Positions 7,864 through 17,191 of a DNA stretch of 64,000 nt are shown one piece after another. Position numbers and translations under genes: made by a program. The stretch lies in assembly GCA_963617205.1 (NCBI GenBank), contig CAVEOA010000001.1, positions 124,001 through 188,000 on the forward strand, given 5' to 3'. The stretch's first letter is position 1, and every line of letters starts with the position of its first letter. The notes under the pieces were generated by a model, which did no database searches, had not been told where the DNA came from, and was given only the letters and a program-made list of their open reading frames with translations. This DNA is from UBA11524 sp963617205 (GTDB lineage Bacteria; Bacillota; Clostridia; Christensenellales; Aristaeellaceae).

Positions 7864-8922
7864 TTATTTCACTCCGTCAGCGAGCACAGCGCTTGCCTGC
7901 ACGGTATGGAAGGCGGCAGCGCGACCGAGACGATTCATGACGGCCAGTCCGACCCCTTCCGGCGGAACGACCTCGCTGAAGATGACGTCCATGTGCTCGT
8001 CATCGAGTCGGCGGAGCGTATCAAAGAGGCACTGCGCAACCTCGGAGGCGTTTCCGCGGTGTCCGATGTTATGCGGATGGCAGTGTTTAAGTGTTTCCAT
8101 GTGCTCCGTGAAGCACATCACGCAAGAACGATGTCCCTGCGCCTCGGCAGCAGCAGTCAGCAGCTGAAGCGCCTTGACTACGTCCTGCTCTGTACCCTCC
8201 ACCAGCGTAACCTGACCGTCAGGGGAGTAGTGGCGGTAGCGCATGCCGGGCGACAGCGCCTTTTCGCCCTTCTGCAGCGGACGAAGCACGCTTCCGGCGA
8301 CATCGACATGGTCAAGCACCTGCTCAAGCATGTCCTTCGTGACTCCACCCGGACGGAGGATGCAGGGCGCGCCGCTCGTTACGTCCAGCACGGTGGATTC
8401 CACGCCGACAGAGCAGCTGCCGCCGTCCAGAATCAGCGGAATACGACCGTCCATGTCCTTGAGGACGTGCTGCGCAGTTGTCGGGCTGGGCTTGCCGGAG
8501 CGGTTCGCACTGGGCGCGGCAATGGGCAGCATACAGGTTCGCAAAAGCGCCTGTGCGACAGGATGCGACGGCATACGGACAGCGACCGTATCCAGCCCTG
8601 CGGCAACGGCATCCGGAATCGTCTTCTTGCGCGGCAAAACGAGCGTCAGCGGTCCCGGCCAGAATGCATCCATCAGCTTTTCTGCCAGCGGCGAAACCTC
8701 ACACAGCGGCGTGAGCTGCGAACGCTCGCAGACATGGACAATCAGCGGATTGTCCGCCGGACGCCCCTTTGCCGCAAAAATATTGAGCACGGCTTCGGCA
8801 TTGAGCGCATCGGCACCGAGACCATAGACCGTTTCCGTGGGAAATGCAACGAGCTGACCGTCATGCAAAAGGCGTGATGCCAACGCAAGAGATTCATCAT
8901 TGGGAGCAAGAACCTGTGTCAT
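7864..8922 (-). CDS. ywlC: L-threonylcarbamoyladenylate synthase, two-domain Sua5 type
   Basis: Makes threonylcarbamoyl-AMP from threonine, bicarbonate and ATP, the first step of t6A formation on tRNAs reading ANN codons. The 352-residue length fits the Sua5 form: an N-terminal YrdC-like domain (about 1-205; FPTETVYGLGADA, KGRPADNPLIVH, PGPLTLVLPRK, RMPSHPVA, APSANRSGKPSPT) and a C-terminal Sua5 domain (about 215-352; SPGMRYRHYSP and a nucleotide-binding-like fold). ATG 8922 is chosen because the fold begins right after it. An AAGG ribosome site precedes it. It is last in the yqhQ-prmC-prfA-ywlC operon, where neighbouring genes also serve translation. Confidence 0.93.
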   Translation of the reverse strand: MTQVLAPNDESLALASRLLHDGQLVAFPTETVYGLGADALNAEAVLNIFAAKGRPADNPLIVHVCERSQLTPLCEVSPLAEKLMDAFWPGPLTLVLPRKKTIPDAVAAGLDTVAVRMPSHPVAQALLRTCMLPIAAPSANRSGKPSPTTAQHVLKDMDGRIPLILDGGSCSVGVESTVLDVTSGAPCILRPGGVTKDMLEQVLDHVDVAGSVLRPLQKGEKALSPGMRYRHYSPDGQVTLVEGTEQDVVKALQLLTAAAEAQGHRSCVMCFTEHMETLKHCHPHNIGHRGNASEVAQCLFDTLRRLDDEHMDVIFSEVVPPEGVGLAVMNRLGRAAAFHTVQASAVLADGVK

Positions 8923-8938
8923 AATGAAGCCTTCTTTA

Positions 8939-10003
8939 TCAATAATTGCCAAGCCTGCGGAGCTTTTCGGCGATTTCCTCGGCATGGAGCGCATCGATAA
9001 TTTCATCGAGGTCGCCGTCAAGAATCTCCTGAATGCGGTAGAGCGTCAGCCCGATGCGGTGATCGGTGACGCGCCCTTCACGGAAGTTGTAGGTGCGGAT
9101 GCGCTCACTACGGTCGCCTGTGCCAACCTGTATGCGGCGGTTTTCGGCATAGGCGGCATCCTTCTCGGAACGAAACTTCTCCAGCAAACGACTACGGAGT
9201 ACCTGCATGGCGGTATCACGGTTCTTGAGCTGGCTCTTCTGATCCTGACAGGTGACAACAAGTCCAGTCGGCAGGTGTGTGATGCGCACTGCGCTATCGG
9301 TCGTGTTGACGCACTGGCCGCCGTGACCGGTGGAGCGATAGACGTCGATGCGCAGGTCGCGCGGATCGATTTGCAGGGCGACTTCCTCGGCTTCCGGCAG
9401 AACGGCGACTGTGCATGTAGACGACTGAATTTTCCCGTTCGACTCGGTGATTGGAACGCGCTGAACGCGGTGAACGCCGCTTTCATACTTCATGCGGGCA
9501 AACACGCCGTTGCCGGTGATGCTGAACACTGCCTCCTTGATGCCGCCAAGCTCGGTTTCCGTGGTGGAAACAGGCTCGACACGGAAGTGATGACGCTCGG
9601 CGTAGCGGATATACATGCGCATGAGCTCCGAAGCGAACAGGCAGGATTCCTCGCCGCCGGCGCCGCCGCGAATCTCCATGATAATGCTGCGCTCGTCATC
9701 AGGGTCGTGCGGCAGCATCAGCACGCACAGAAGCTGTTCCTGCTCAGCAATCTGCTTGTCCAGCGCATCAAGCTCTTCCTGAGCCATTGCACGCAGTTCA
9801 GGCTCATCAAGCATCTCTGTCGCTTGTCGGTGATGCTCCTGCAGCGCCTGGTATTGCCGCCATGCATCGACCTGCTCCTGTAAGGAGGCTTGCTCCTTCA
9901 AATAGGCCTGATAGCGAGGCAAATCGGCGATAATCTCCGGCTGCACAATGGCTTCGCTGAGCTCTTCATAGCGGTTGACAAGCATAGGATACTTTTCAAA
10001 CAT
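8939..10003 (-). CDS. prfA: Peptide chain release factor 1
   Basis: Recognises UAA and UAG stop codons and triggers peptidyl-tRNA hydrolysis. The 354-residue protein has the catalytic GGQ loop (STGHGGQCVNTTDSAVRI) and the RF1-type P-x-T anticodon tripeptide (RVPITESNGKI) rather than the SPF of RF2. The residue after GGQ is Cys instead of the usual His, a mild oddity. ATG 10003 has GAGG 9 bases upstream, and its start overlaps the end of prmC by 8 bases. PrmC methylates the GGQ glutamine of this protein, so the neighbours are functionally matched. Confidence 0.96.
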   Translation of the reverse strand: MFEKYPMLVNRYEELSEAIVQPEIIADLPRYQAYLKEQASLQEQVDAWRQYQALQEHHRQATEMLDEPELRAMAQEELDALDKQIAEQEQLLCVLMLPHDPDDERSIIMEIRGGAGGEESCLFASELMRMYIRYAERHHFRVEPVSTTETELGGIKEAVFSITGNGVFARMKYESGVHRVQRVPITESNGKIQSSTCTVAVLPEAEEVALQIDPRDLRIDVYRSTGHGGQCVNTTDSAVRITHLPTGLVVTCQDQKSQLKNRDTAMQVLRSRLLEKFRSEKDAAYAENRRIQVGTGDRSERIRTYNFREGRVTDHRIGLTLYRIQEILDGDLDEIIDALHAEEIAEKLRRLGNY

Positions 10004-10829
10004 TGAATTTAGCCTCAATTATTCGGGGAATGTGCTGATAATCCTCGTGAATCTGCACGGTATAGCCTGTCAGCATCGCAGCGACTGTGTTTGCTTCGCC
10101 ATCGCCGACCTCCAGCAGCAGCACACCGCCGGGCAGCAGATGGTCAGCAGCTTCATGTGCAATGCGTCGGTAGAAATCAAGCCCATCTTTGCCGCCATCC
10201 AGCGCAAGCATCGGTTCCTGCATCACCTCGGCCTGCAGCGTCCTGCATTCCTCTGACGGAATGTACGGCGGATTGCTGACAATGACATCGAATCGCATGT
10301 CCTGTACAGGGCTAAACAGATCGCCTTGAAGAAAATGCACATCGGCGTGCAGTTGTTCTGCGTTGTGCATAGCGACCGCCAAGGCATCAGCAGAAAGGTC
10401 GACCGCTGTGACGGCAGCATTGGGCACATCAAGCGCCATTGACACCGCCAGCACACCGCTGCCGCAGCAGAGGTCAAGCGCGGCTGGATGGCCGGAAAGA
10501 TGCTTGAGCGCCTGATTTGCCTTCTCCGCGAGCAACTCCGTTTCCGGACGGGGAATCAGCACACTTTCGTTCACGAAGAAGTCGCGGCCGAGGAATGACT
10601 GTCGCCCGAGCAGATACTGGAGCGGACGTCGTGTCAGCCGCTGAGCTGCTAATTGCTGGAATTGCTGCATCAAATCCTCTGAAAGCAAGGTTGTCGTGTC
10701 CAGACGAAGGTCAAGCGGCTCTCTTCCTGTCACATACGATAAAATTAGCGAAGCGTCCACCTCTGGGTCGGGAATACCGGCCTGACGGAAGGCGGACGCA
10801 GTTTGGCGAAGCAGCTGGCGCGGCGTCAC
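9996..10829 (-). CDS. prmC: Release factor glutamine methyltransferase
   Basis: Transfers a methyl group from SAM to the glutamine of the GGQ motif in release factors. The 277-residue protein has the PrmC N-terminal helical domain (about 1-80, ending LQYLLGRQSFLG), VLIPRPETE, the SAM-binding LDLCCGSGVLAVSMA, and the substrate-binding NPPY motif in IVSNPPYIPS. The start is GTG at 10829, overlapping the yqhQ stop codon (GTGA), which signals translational coupling. prfA follows with an overlapping start. Confidence 0.96.
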   Translation of the reverse strand: MTPRQLLRQTASAFRQAGIPDPEVDASLILSYVTGREPLDLRLDTTTLLSEDLMQQFQQLAAQRLTRRPLQYLLGRQSFLGRDFFVNESVLIPRPETELLAEKANQALKHLSGHPAALDLCCGSGVLAVSMALDVPNAAVTAVDLSADALAVAMHNAEQLHADVHFLQGDLFSPVQDMRFDVIVSNPPYIPSEECRTLQAEVMQEPMLALDGGKDGLDFYRRIAHEAADHLLPGGVLLLEVGDGEANTVAAMLTGYTVQIHEDYQHIPRIIEAKFNV

Positions 10830-11851
10830 AGCTGTCCCTCGCTCGTTTCAGGGAAGGTATACCCTTCCTCCGACTGCGTGTAGGAGGTCAGGACTGCCCA
10901 GCCTTCTTCTGTTTTCGGAGCATTCTTCGGCAGACCGTACAGCGCAACATTCATGGAGACAATCGCGCATTCCAGCATGCTGTCATCGGGCTGACGGGTC
11001 GTCAGGCGCTGCATCTGCAAGCCGGGCCAACGCAGAATGCTGACAAGCTTGTTCTCGGAATGTGCCAGACCCTTGAGCACCTCGTAGCTGACGCCGGCCA
11101 CAACGGGCAGCAGGCAGAGATGGACGAGCATACGCAGCAGAGCGTTGGTGATATCGCGACCGACAAAAAGGAACAGAACGATGGAAATGAACATGACAAT
11201 CAGCAGGAATGCTGTGCCGCAGCGTGGATGGAGCGTGGTGAACTGCTGGGCATTGGCAGGCGTGAGCGGCAGCTTGTGCTCATGGCAGTAGACCGTCTTG
11301 TGTTCCGCACCGTGATACTGGAATGTGCGGCGGACGTCCGGCACAAAGCCACAGAAAACCATATAGCCAATCAGCAACAGAATCTTTGTGATACCGCCGA
11401 CAAGCGTCGCAAGGAAGCCGCTGCCGCCGAGGGAAAGCACGCCCTTTTCGACAAGAGACGGCAGCACGATGAACAGTCCGACGCTCAGCAGCACGGCGAG
11501 CACCATGGCAACGCCCATCACGACATGGTCGATGCTCTTGCCGAGCGTCTTGGCGAGCCACTTCTCGAACTTCGTCGGCTCCTCTTCCTCCGTGCCGAGC
11601 ATCTTGGCGGACGTTTCGAGTGTATTCATGCCCATAACGAGCATTGTCACCATATTGACGGCACCGCGGATAATCGGCCAGCCCATCCAGGCATGCTTCT
11701 TCGCAGGGGATTCATAAGGACGATAATCGACCACCATCGTATTGTTCGGACGGCGAACCGTGATGGCGATTGCCTCCGGTCCCTTCATCATTACACCTTC
11801 CAGAACGGCCTGTCCGCCGATATCGACAGGCTTTTTATTTTCATTTGCCAT
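10826..11851 (-). CDS. YqhQ-like DUF1385 membrane protein
   Basis: Conserved bacterial membrane protein of 341 residues with no proven biochemical role. The family signature DIGGQAVLEGVMMKGPEA is at the N-terminus. Several transmembrane segments follow (about 100-125, 140-165, 190-235), with HPRCGTAFLLIVM near the third. The family sits next to prmC and prfA in many Bacillota, as here. ATG 11851 is preferred: the conserved region starts right after it and AAGGA precedes it. It is the first gene of the minus-strand block and is divergent from radC. Confidence 0.88.
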   Translation of the reverse strand: MANENKKPVDIGGQAVLEGVMMKGPEAIAITVRRPNNTMVVDYRPYESPAKKHAWMGWPIIRGAVNMVTMLVMGMNTLETSAKMLGTEEEEPTKFEKWLAKTLGKSIDHVVMGVAMVLAVLLSVGLFIVLPSLVEKGVLSLGGSGFLATLVGGITKILLLIGYMVFCGFVPDVRRTFQYHGAEHKTVYCHEHKLPLTPANAQQFTTLHPRCGTAFLLIVMFISIVLFLFVGRDITNALLRMLVHLCLLPVVAGVSYEVLKGLAHSENKLVSILRWPGLQMQRLTTRQPDDSMLECAIVSMNVALYGLPKNAPKTEEGWAVLTSYTQSEEGYTFPETSEGQL

Positions 11852-11971
11852 ATGCTTCCTTCTTTCTATCAAACATACCCTATATGTGTACGAAAATTAC
11901 ACCAACTAATATTATTCGTGAGAGGTGTTTGCAATTCCTGCCGATGCAAAAAAAAAGGCACCTCGTCCGTC

Positions 11972-12000
11972 TTGCACTCCGGCAAAAAATACGCTACAAT
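11972..12000 (+). promoter_or_regulatory. Promoter for radC
   Basis: TTGCAC (11972-11977) and TACAAT (11995-12000) are separated by 17 bases, 37 bases before the radC start codon. Confidence 0.7.
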
Positions 12001-12036
12001 GGGCAGGAGGGATGGCTTGGAAAAGGAGAATGAACA

Positions 12037-12777
12037 ATGACCGCAATGCACGATGGGCACAGGAAGCGCATGCGAGAGCGCTTCAGGGAGAATGGCTTGC
12101 AGGGTTTTTCGGCGCATGAGGCGCTTGAACTGTTGCTGTTTTACGGGCGTGCACGCGGCAATGTCAACGATACGGCGCATGCGCTGATGGACGCATTCGG
12201 CTCATTGTCCGGCGTGCTCGAGGCGACGCAGGAGCAGCTGATGAATGTGAGCGGCGTCGGCGAGGAGACAGCAACGCTGCTCACGCTGATTCTGCCGCTG
12301 TTCCGGCGCTATGCCGATGAGGCAAACCAGAAGCGCAGAAAGCTGACGACCTGCCAGCTGACGATGGATTACTGCAAAACGCTGATGGCAGGATACCGAC
12401 AGGAGCAATTCTTCATGATTTGCCTGACGGCAGACGGGAGTGTCATCTGTCATCGGAAGATTGCCGAGGGGACGCTATCTGCCGTGACCGCGTATCCGCG
12501 CATCGTCATGGAAGCCGCCATCAACAGCAACGCACACAGCGTTGTTCTCTGTCATAATCATCCCGGCGGCATGGCAGAGCCGTCCGGTGATGACGTCTGT
12601 ACAACACGCTATTTGCAGCAGCTGCTCGAGGGGACAGGCATCATCATGCTTGACCACGTCATTGTTGCAGGACAGCAGGCGTACAGCATGAATCAGCATC
12701 ACGATCTATTGCCGCCGCGTGATGTCATGCGTGCCATGCTCTCCGCCGCAGAGCAGCCCTGCAGTGCAAACCGATAA
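12037..12777 (+). CDS. radC: RadC/YeeS-type JAB-domain protein
   Basis: The 246-residue protein has an N-terminal helix-hairpin-helix-like region (about 40-85; LMNVSGVGEETA) and a JAB/MPN metalloprotease-like domain (about 100-230). The metal-binding signature is CHNHPGG, then EPSGDD (H-x-H...S...D). Despite the name, a direct DNA-repair role for RadC is disputed; the JAB fold suggests hydrolysis or binding of an unknown substrate. ATG 12037 follows AAGGAG. It has its own promoter and a downstream bidirectional terminator, so it is a single-gene unit. Confidence 0.92.
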   Translation: MTAMHDGHRKRMRERFRENGLQGFSAHEALELLLFYGRARGNVNDTAHALMDAFGSLSGVLEATQEQLMNVSGVGEETATLLTLILPLFRRYADEANQKRRKLTTCQLTMDYCKTLMAGYRQEQFFMICLTADGSVICHRKIAEGTLSAVTAYPRIVMEAAINSNAHSVVLCHNHPGGMAEPSGDDVCTTRYLQQLLEGTGIIMLDHVIVAGQQAYSMNQHHDLLPPRDVMRAMLSAAEQPCSANR

Positions 12778-12781
12778 AGCG

Positions 12782-12836
12782 AAGAACGCCCTTTCCGGAA
12801 AGCGGGTGCTATCGGAAAAGGCGTTCTTTATTTTTA
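12782..12836. terminator. Bidirectional terminator between radC and the export adaptor gene
   Basis: AAGAACGCCCTTTCCG pairs with CGGAAAAGGCGTTCTT around a 15-base loop, with one mismatch. It is followed by a T-rich run on the plus strand and preceded by an A-containing run on the other side. The two flanking genes converge on it. Confidence 0.8.
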
Positions 12837-13895
12837 GTCTCTCGGGATATAGACTGATGCGTTTGCACCGAGCGGAATCTGATTGTTGGGCAGCTCGACA
12901 TGCACCTCGTAATATGCTGCGTTCTGCATCGTCGTGCCGACATTGCTGATTTCGGTCACAACGCCGGTAATGGTGTTGTCAGCATCCATGTCGAGCTTGA
13001 TGGACAGCTTGTCGCCGACATAGACGTTACCGATATCCACCTCGTCTACCTGCGCAACAACCTCTAGCTTATCCACCAGCATGACGCGCGCAAGCAGCTG
13101 CCCCTCGTATACCTGCTGACCGGCACTGACTGCGAGTGCACCGATGACGCCGTTGGATTCACTTTTGATGTAGGGAGATGCATCGGGCGTCGTGGCGGTT
13201 GCCATCAGCGTCAGCAGCGGCGTGCCGTTCGTGACGTGGTCGCCGACCTTAACGAGCACCTCTGCAACGCGTCCCTGACCGGATGCCATCAGCGTGCTGC
13301 GACGGCTGACAACTCCTCTGCCGACCTGATCGGATGCAGTGCGGTTCTTATCACGGTAGAGCGAGAGTGTTTCGTTCGGCTCAAATTCGCCGGTGAGCAC
13401 CTCCACCATGTATTCTGAGCCGGACACGCTGATGACGCGGCCTGTGCCGACAGAGCGGCCCTCCTTTGTCGAGCGGAAGTACAGCGTTTCACCAACATCG
13501 ACAATCTTGTTGTCGCGCTTTTCGTAGGCAGAGGTGATGCTGCCTGCAATGATCCATTCGGAATCGGCACACATCGCCACAAGACCGCCATAGCGCGTCA
13601 TGGCTGCCGTTGCATCATCGCCGGCATCGCAGTAGATCGCCTGTACGATGGCGTCTTCTGTGGCGTAGATGGTCGTTGTCCGCATTTCAAAGAGCATATC
13701 GCCGGCATTGACGAGGTTGCCGACTTCCCATGTGAACGGCTTGAGCGTACCGGAGAACGGCGCGACAATGTCGACATAGCTGACAGCGCTGACGGTGCCG
13801 TTTGCAACGGAGCAGTCTGTCAGAGATACCGTGTCAGCGAGCGCGAGCGACAGGCTTATCAGCACAGCCGTAAAGAGAGCAAGCATCCTTTTCAT
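12834..13895 (-). CDS. HlyD/MacA-like membrane fusion (adaptor) protein of an ABC exporter
   Basis: The 353-residue extracytoplasmic adaptor has a signal peptide (MKRMLALFTAVLISLSLA). A lipoyl-like half-motif lies at about 40-75 (IVAPFSGTL, VGNLVNAGDML) and a second around 215-245 (GRVAEVLVKVGDHV). C-terminal beta-barrel-type segments follow (AQVDEVDIGNVYVGDKLSI). There is no long coiled-coil hairpin, as expected in a monoderm, which has no outer-membrane channel to reach. ATG 13895 is used because AAAGGA abuts the earlier ATG at 13904. It is the last gene of an ATPase-permease-adaptor operon; the substrate cannot be read from sequence. Confidence 0.85.
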   Translation of the reverse strand: MKRMLALFTAVLISLSLALADTVSLTDCSVANGTVSAVSYVDIVAPFSGTLKPFTWEVGNLVNAGDMLFEMRTTTIYATEDAIVQAIYCDAGDDATAAMTRYGGLVAMCADSEWIIAGSITSAYEKRDNKIVDVGETLYFRSTKEGRSVGTGRVISVSGSEYMVEVLTGEFEPNETLSLYRDKNRTASDQVGRGVVSRRSTLMASGQGRVAEVLVKVGDHVTNGTPLLTLMATATTPDASPYIKSESNGVIGALAVSAGQQVYEGQLLARVMLVDKLEVVAQVDEVDIGNVYVGDKLSIKLDMDADNTITGVVTEISNVGTTMQNAAYYEVHVELPNNQIPLGANASVYIPRD

Positions 13896-13929
13896 GAGAA
13901 TCATCCTTTCAAACAAATTGGAAAGCGCC

Positions 13930-16266
13930 TTACTCGACGCTCTTGAGCGCCTCCACCATGTCAATGGAGCGAACCTTGCGCGTCAGCAGCAGCTGAATCA
14001 GGAAAGCGAAGATATATGTGACTGCGCATGCCGCCGCGACCGACGGGAACGTGATGTAGGTCGGGAAGACCATGTTGTCATACTCGCACATTTTGAGAAT
14101 GATGGTCGTAATCATGAATCCGGGCAGAATCCCGAGCAGCACGCCAGTGATGGACACATAGTTGTTTTCACGCAGCATGAGCCGGCGGATTTCACGCTGA
14201 TGATAGCCGAGCACCTTGAGCGTGGCGTAATCGCGGACGCGCTCGGTGAAGTTCATCAGTCCCATGTTATAGCAGATGATGAACGCCAATGACAGCGCGG
14301 CAACGCTCAGAATCGTGAATGCCGCAGTGGTCGAGTCCATGATGCTGGACATTTCGACATGTTGGTTGACAGGATAGAGCAGGCTGGAAAAATCATCCGA
14401 CGCCTCAAGATAGTGGCTGCATTCCTGCGTTGGAGCGGTAATGAGCAGCGCGGTCACCTGGAAGTCGCCTTTGCGGCATTCCTCCCATGCCTCCTTGCTC
14501 ATGTAGAGCCCCTGACCGATGTTGGTGTCTGCCAGTGCGGTGATTTCCAGCGTGATGGCATCGGTGTCACCGGGCAGACGAACGGTGACCGTATCGCCGA
14601 GGGATACGTCCATCAATTCTGCCAGCTTGATGCTGATGGCAGTACCCGAGCGAGGCAGTGTCATCAGCGTTTCGTTCGTGCCGAGGGCGATGGAAGTCTG
14701 GTCATCCGTCATGACGGTCAGCAGGCAGGAGCGTGTGTTTGTTTCGCTGTGCAGGCTGACGGACTTCTCCATGATGCCATCGACCATCATGGCGTTCAGG
14801 ACAGCACGGTAATGGTCGAGCGATGCGGTGTTCCCTGAGGCAAGTTCGGCGCGGACGTCATATCGCAGCGTTTTTGTGTAGTAATTATCGATAAAAGTGT
14901 TGATGGATTCCTGCAGCCCGAAGGAGCAGATAATCAACATGTTGCAGCAGAGAATGCCAACGAGCGACAGAAATGTGCGTCCTTTGTTGCGGAAGATGTT
15001 GCGGACAATCATCTTTGTGTTGAAGGAGAAACGCGACCACAGCGGCGTGATGCGTTCCAGCAGGATGCGCACACCGGATTTCGGGGGCTTCGGGCGAAGC
15101 AGGTTCGCGGTTGTTTCACGTGCGGCATGGTTGTATGTGTGCAGGCAGATGAAAAGGCTCATCAGCACGGAAAGCACCGCAATCAGCCATGTGATGCCGG
15201 AAATCGGCGCGTGCAGCTGCTCCGGATAGCGCACGTTTGTCGAAACAATCGGCCAGATGATGTACGGAATCGTAATCTGACCTGTCAGCACGCCAAGAAG
15301 TGAACCGGCGACTGACGGCACGATGGCGTAGCTCAGGTAATGTAGCCGGATTTGTCCGTCGCGGTAGCCAAGCGCCTTCAGGGTGCCCATCTGTGTGCGC
15401 TGATTCTCAATCATGCGCGTCAGGGTGCTGACAACAATCATCGCCGCGACCGCGAACACCAGCACCGGGAACAGATACGACAGACTGCGGAACATGCTGA
15501 CAAAGTTGCGTGCCGAGAGCGTGCCGCTGTGCGTGTTGCTGTCGATAATGATGGCGGCAGGGCATGCATCCATGACACCGTCGCGCACGGCGGACGTGTC
15601 TGCATCATCCGCGAGCGTCATCAGCACCTCAGTGAACGGAAAGGCGGAAAGCGCTTTCGCACTGACATACATATAACCGTAAGTTTCCGGTTCAGGCGTG
15701 ATGTTCTTTGTTGTTACGAGATATTCGCCGGACAGGATAACGCCGCGGATGAAGAAGGTTGTTTCAATACTGTTGTAGGACACCTTGACGGCATCGCCGA
15801 CAGACAGATTGTGTGCCTGCGCAAACTGCTCCTCAATCAGGCAGCCACGCGTATCCGATGAGGACAGTGTACTGCCGGTGCGAATAATTGGTGTGCAGAT
15901 GCGCATGTCGCCGTCATAGCCATGTACCATGAGGGAAACGTCATCACCCAAATCCGGGCAGTCCATCTCCAGCGTGATGCGTGCCTGCGTGTCCGTAACG
16001 CCCTCGATATTCTGCAGCTTGAGCATGTCTGCTTTGCTGAAGGACGAGCCTTTCACCCAGAAGTCTGCCAGATTGCTTTGTGCAATCGGCGTTTCTGTGG
16101 ACAACTCCAGCATCCGCCAATTAGCATCCAGACCACTGAAGCACCATGTGCCCATGGCGCAGAGCAGGAACATGGCAAGAAACTGCATGGCGCTGCGTCC
16201 CATATCGCGGAACAGCTTTTTCGTCAGTGTTCCGTGTCTTCTTTTGCCGCTACTCGGGTTTACCAT
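13930..16266 (-). CDS. FtsX-like ABC transporter permease, MacB-related
   Basis: The 778-residue permease has a first membrane helix (about 27-47), a large extracellular domain (about 48-265), three helices (about 268-390; VLVFAVAAMIVVSTLTRMI and a TLKALGYRDGQI loop), a further helix near 430, a second extracellular domain, and three C-terminal helices (FIICYNMGLMNF, ATLKVLGYHQREI). Both FtsX domains carry the typical LKxLGY cytoplasmic loop. Such permeases usually move lipoproteins, peptides or antibiotics, or transduce force, rather than import. Its start overlaps the ATPase gene's end (16260-16266), indicating coupled translation. Confidence 0.92.
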   Translation of the reverse strand: MVNPSSGKRRHGTLTKKLFRDMGRSAMQFLAMFLLCAMGTWCFSGLDANWRMLELSTETPIAQSNLADFWVKGSSFSKADMLKLQNIEGVTDTQARITLEMDCPDLGDDVSLMVHGYDGDMRICTPIIRTGSTLSSSDTRGCLIEEQFAQAHNLSVGDAVKVSYNSIETTFFIRGVILSGEYLVTTKNITPEPETYGYMYVSAKALSAFPFTEVLMTLADDADTSAVRDGVMDACPAAIIIDSNTHSGTLSARNFVSMFRSLSYLFPVLVFAVAAMIVVSTLTRMIENQRTQMGTLKALGYRDGQIRLHYLSYAIVPSVAGSLLGVLTGQITIPYIIWPIVSTNVRYPEQLHAPISGITWLIAVLSVLMSLFICLHTYNHAARETTANLLRPKPPKSGVRILLERITPLWSRFSFNTKMIVRNIFRNKGRTFLSLVGILCCNMLIICSFGLQESINTFIDNYYTKTLRYDVRAELASGNTASLDHYRAVLNAMMVDGIMEKSVSLHSETNTRSCLLTVMTDDQTSIALGTNETLMTLPRSGTAISIKLAELMDVSLGDTVTVRLPGDTDAITLEITALADTNIGQGLYMSKEAWEECRKGDFQVTALLITAPTQECSHYLEASDDFSSLLYPVNQHVEMSSIMDSTTAAFTILSVAALSLAFIICYNMGLMNFTERVRDYATLKVLGYHQREIRRLMLRENNYVSITGVLLGILPGFMITTIILKMCEYDNMVFPTYITFPSVAAACAVTYIFAFLIQLLLTRKVRSIDMVEALKSVE

Positions 16267-16961
16267 GTGATATCAGCCACCTTCGCGGGATGTTCGTTGA
16301 TGACCATTTCCTGAACGCTGCCGTTTCTCATTCGGATCAGGCGGTTGCCGAGCGGCGCGATGCTGGCGTTATGCGTGATAATCACGACGGTCGTATTGTA
16401 ATCATGGCACAGGCGTGTCAACAGCTCAAGCACCTGTTCGCCTGTCTTGCTGTCAAGGGCGCCGGTTGGCTCATCGCAGAGGAGCAGCGCCGGATTCTTG
16501 CACAGCGCACGGGCAATGGAGACGCGTTGCTGCTCGCCGCCGGAGAGCTGGGCAGGGAAGTTGCTCATGCGGTTCTCCAGTCCAACCTGCTTGAGCACCT
16601 CGCGCGGATCAAGTGCACGCGAACAGACCTGCTGTGCGAGCTCGACATTCTCAAGCGCAGTCAGGTTTGGCATCAGATTGTAGAACTGGAACACGAAGCC
16701 GACATCGTGGCGGCGATATTCCGTCAGCTGCGGCGAGCGCAGGCCGGTGATTTCCTTGTCGCCGACAATAATGCGTCCGCTTGTCGCCTTGTCCATGCCG
16801 CCAAGGAGATTCAAAACCGTGGTTTTTCCTGCGCCGGAAGGTCCCAATACGACGCAAAATTCACCCTTTTCAATCTCAAAATTGACATGGTCCGATGCGT
16901 GGACAACCGTATTTCCGGCGGGATAGTCCTTGCAAACATCCTGAAAGGAAATGTAACTCAT
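16260..16961 (-). CDS. ABC transporter ATP-binding protein, MacB/LolD type
   Basis: The 233-residue ATPase partners the FtsX-like permease. It shows Walker A GPSGAGKTT, the Q-loop FVFQFYNLMPNLT, signature LSGGEQQRVSIARAL, Walker B LLLCDEPTGALD and the switch His in VIITHN. The subfamily Asp-rich linkers fit the MacB/LolD group. ATG 16961 is chosen over upstream starts because AAGGTG lies 7 bases before it and the fold begins at residue 2. It heads the three-gene export operon. Confidence 0.95.
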   Translation of the reverse strand: MSYISFQDVCKDYPAGNTVVHASDHVNFEIEKGEFCVVLGPSGAGKTTVLNLLGGMDKATSGRIIVGDKEITGLRSPQLTEYRRHDVGFVFQFYNLMPNLTALENVELAQQVCSRALDPREVLKQVGLENRMSNFPAQLSGGEQQRVSIARALCKNPALLLCDEPTGALDSKTGEQVLELLTRLCHDYNTTVVIITHNASIAPLGNRLIRMRNGSVQEMVINEHPAKVADITW

Positions 16962-16996
16962 GCCAATCACCTTCTTTCTGATTCTTTCACAATTCC

Positions 16997-17024
16997 AGTA
17001 TAAGTCATTTTTTTGAATTGTCAA
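16997..17024 (-). promoter_or_regulatory. Promoter for the ABC export operon
   Basis: On the minus strand a consensus TTGACA (17024-17019) and TATACT (17002-16997) are separated by 16 bases. The start codon is 36 bases further on. Confidence 0.8.
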
Positions 17025-17191
17025 TGAACTTTCCGGTGTCGAGTGAAGGGACATCGTGATTTTTGAACAAAACCATTTCTTTTTCCGAAGTAACCTTGCA
17101 GGACAAAGGAATAGAACTGTCGAAATATCTATAGAACGCATCTGAATGGACAGATGCGGCTGAAAGTGCAACCATGAAAGGGGAATTCCGC

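Noticed and set aside
10517..12040. A ~500-codon open frame antisense to prmC and yqhQ
   Set aside because: Both genes beneath it are well-supported; the composition is that of a reverse-strand shadow.
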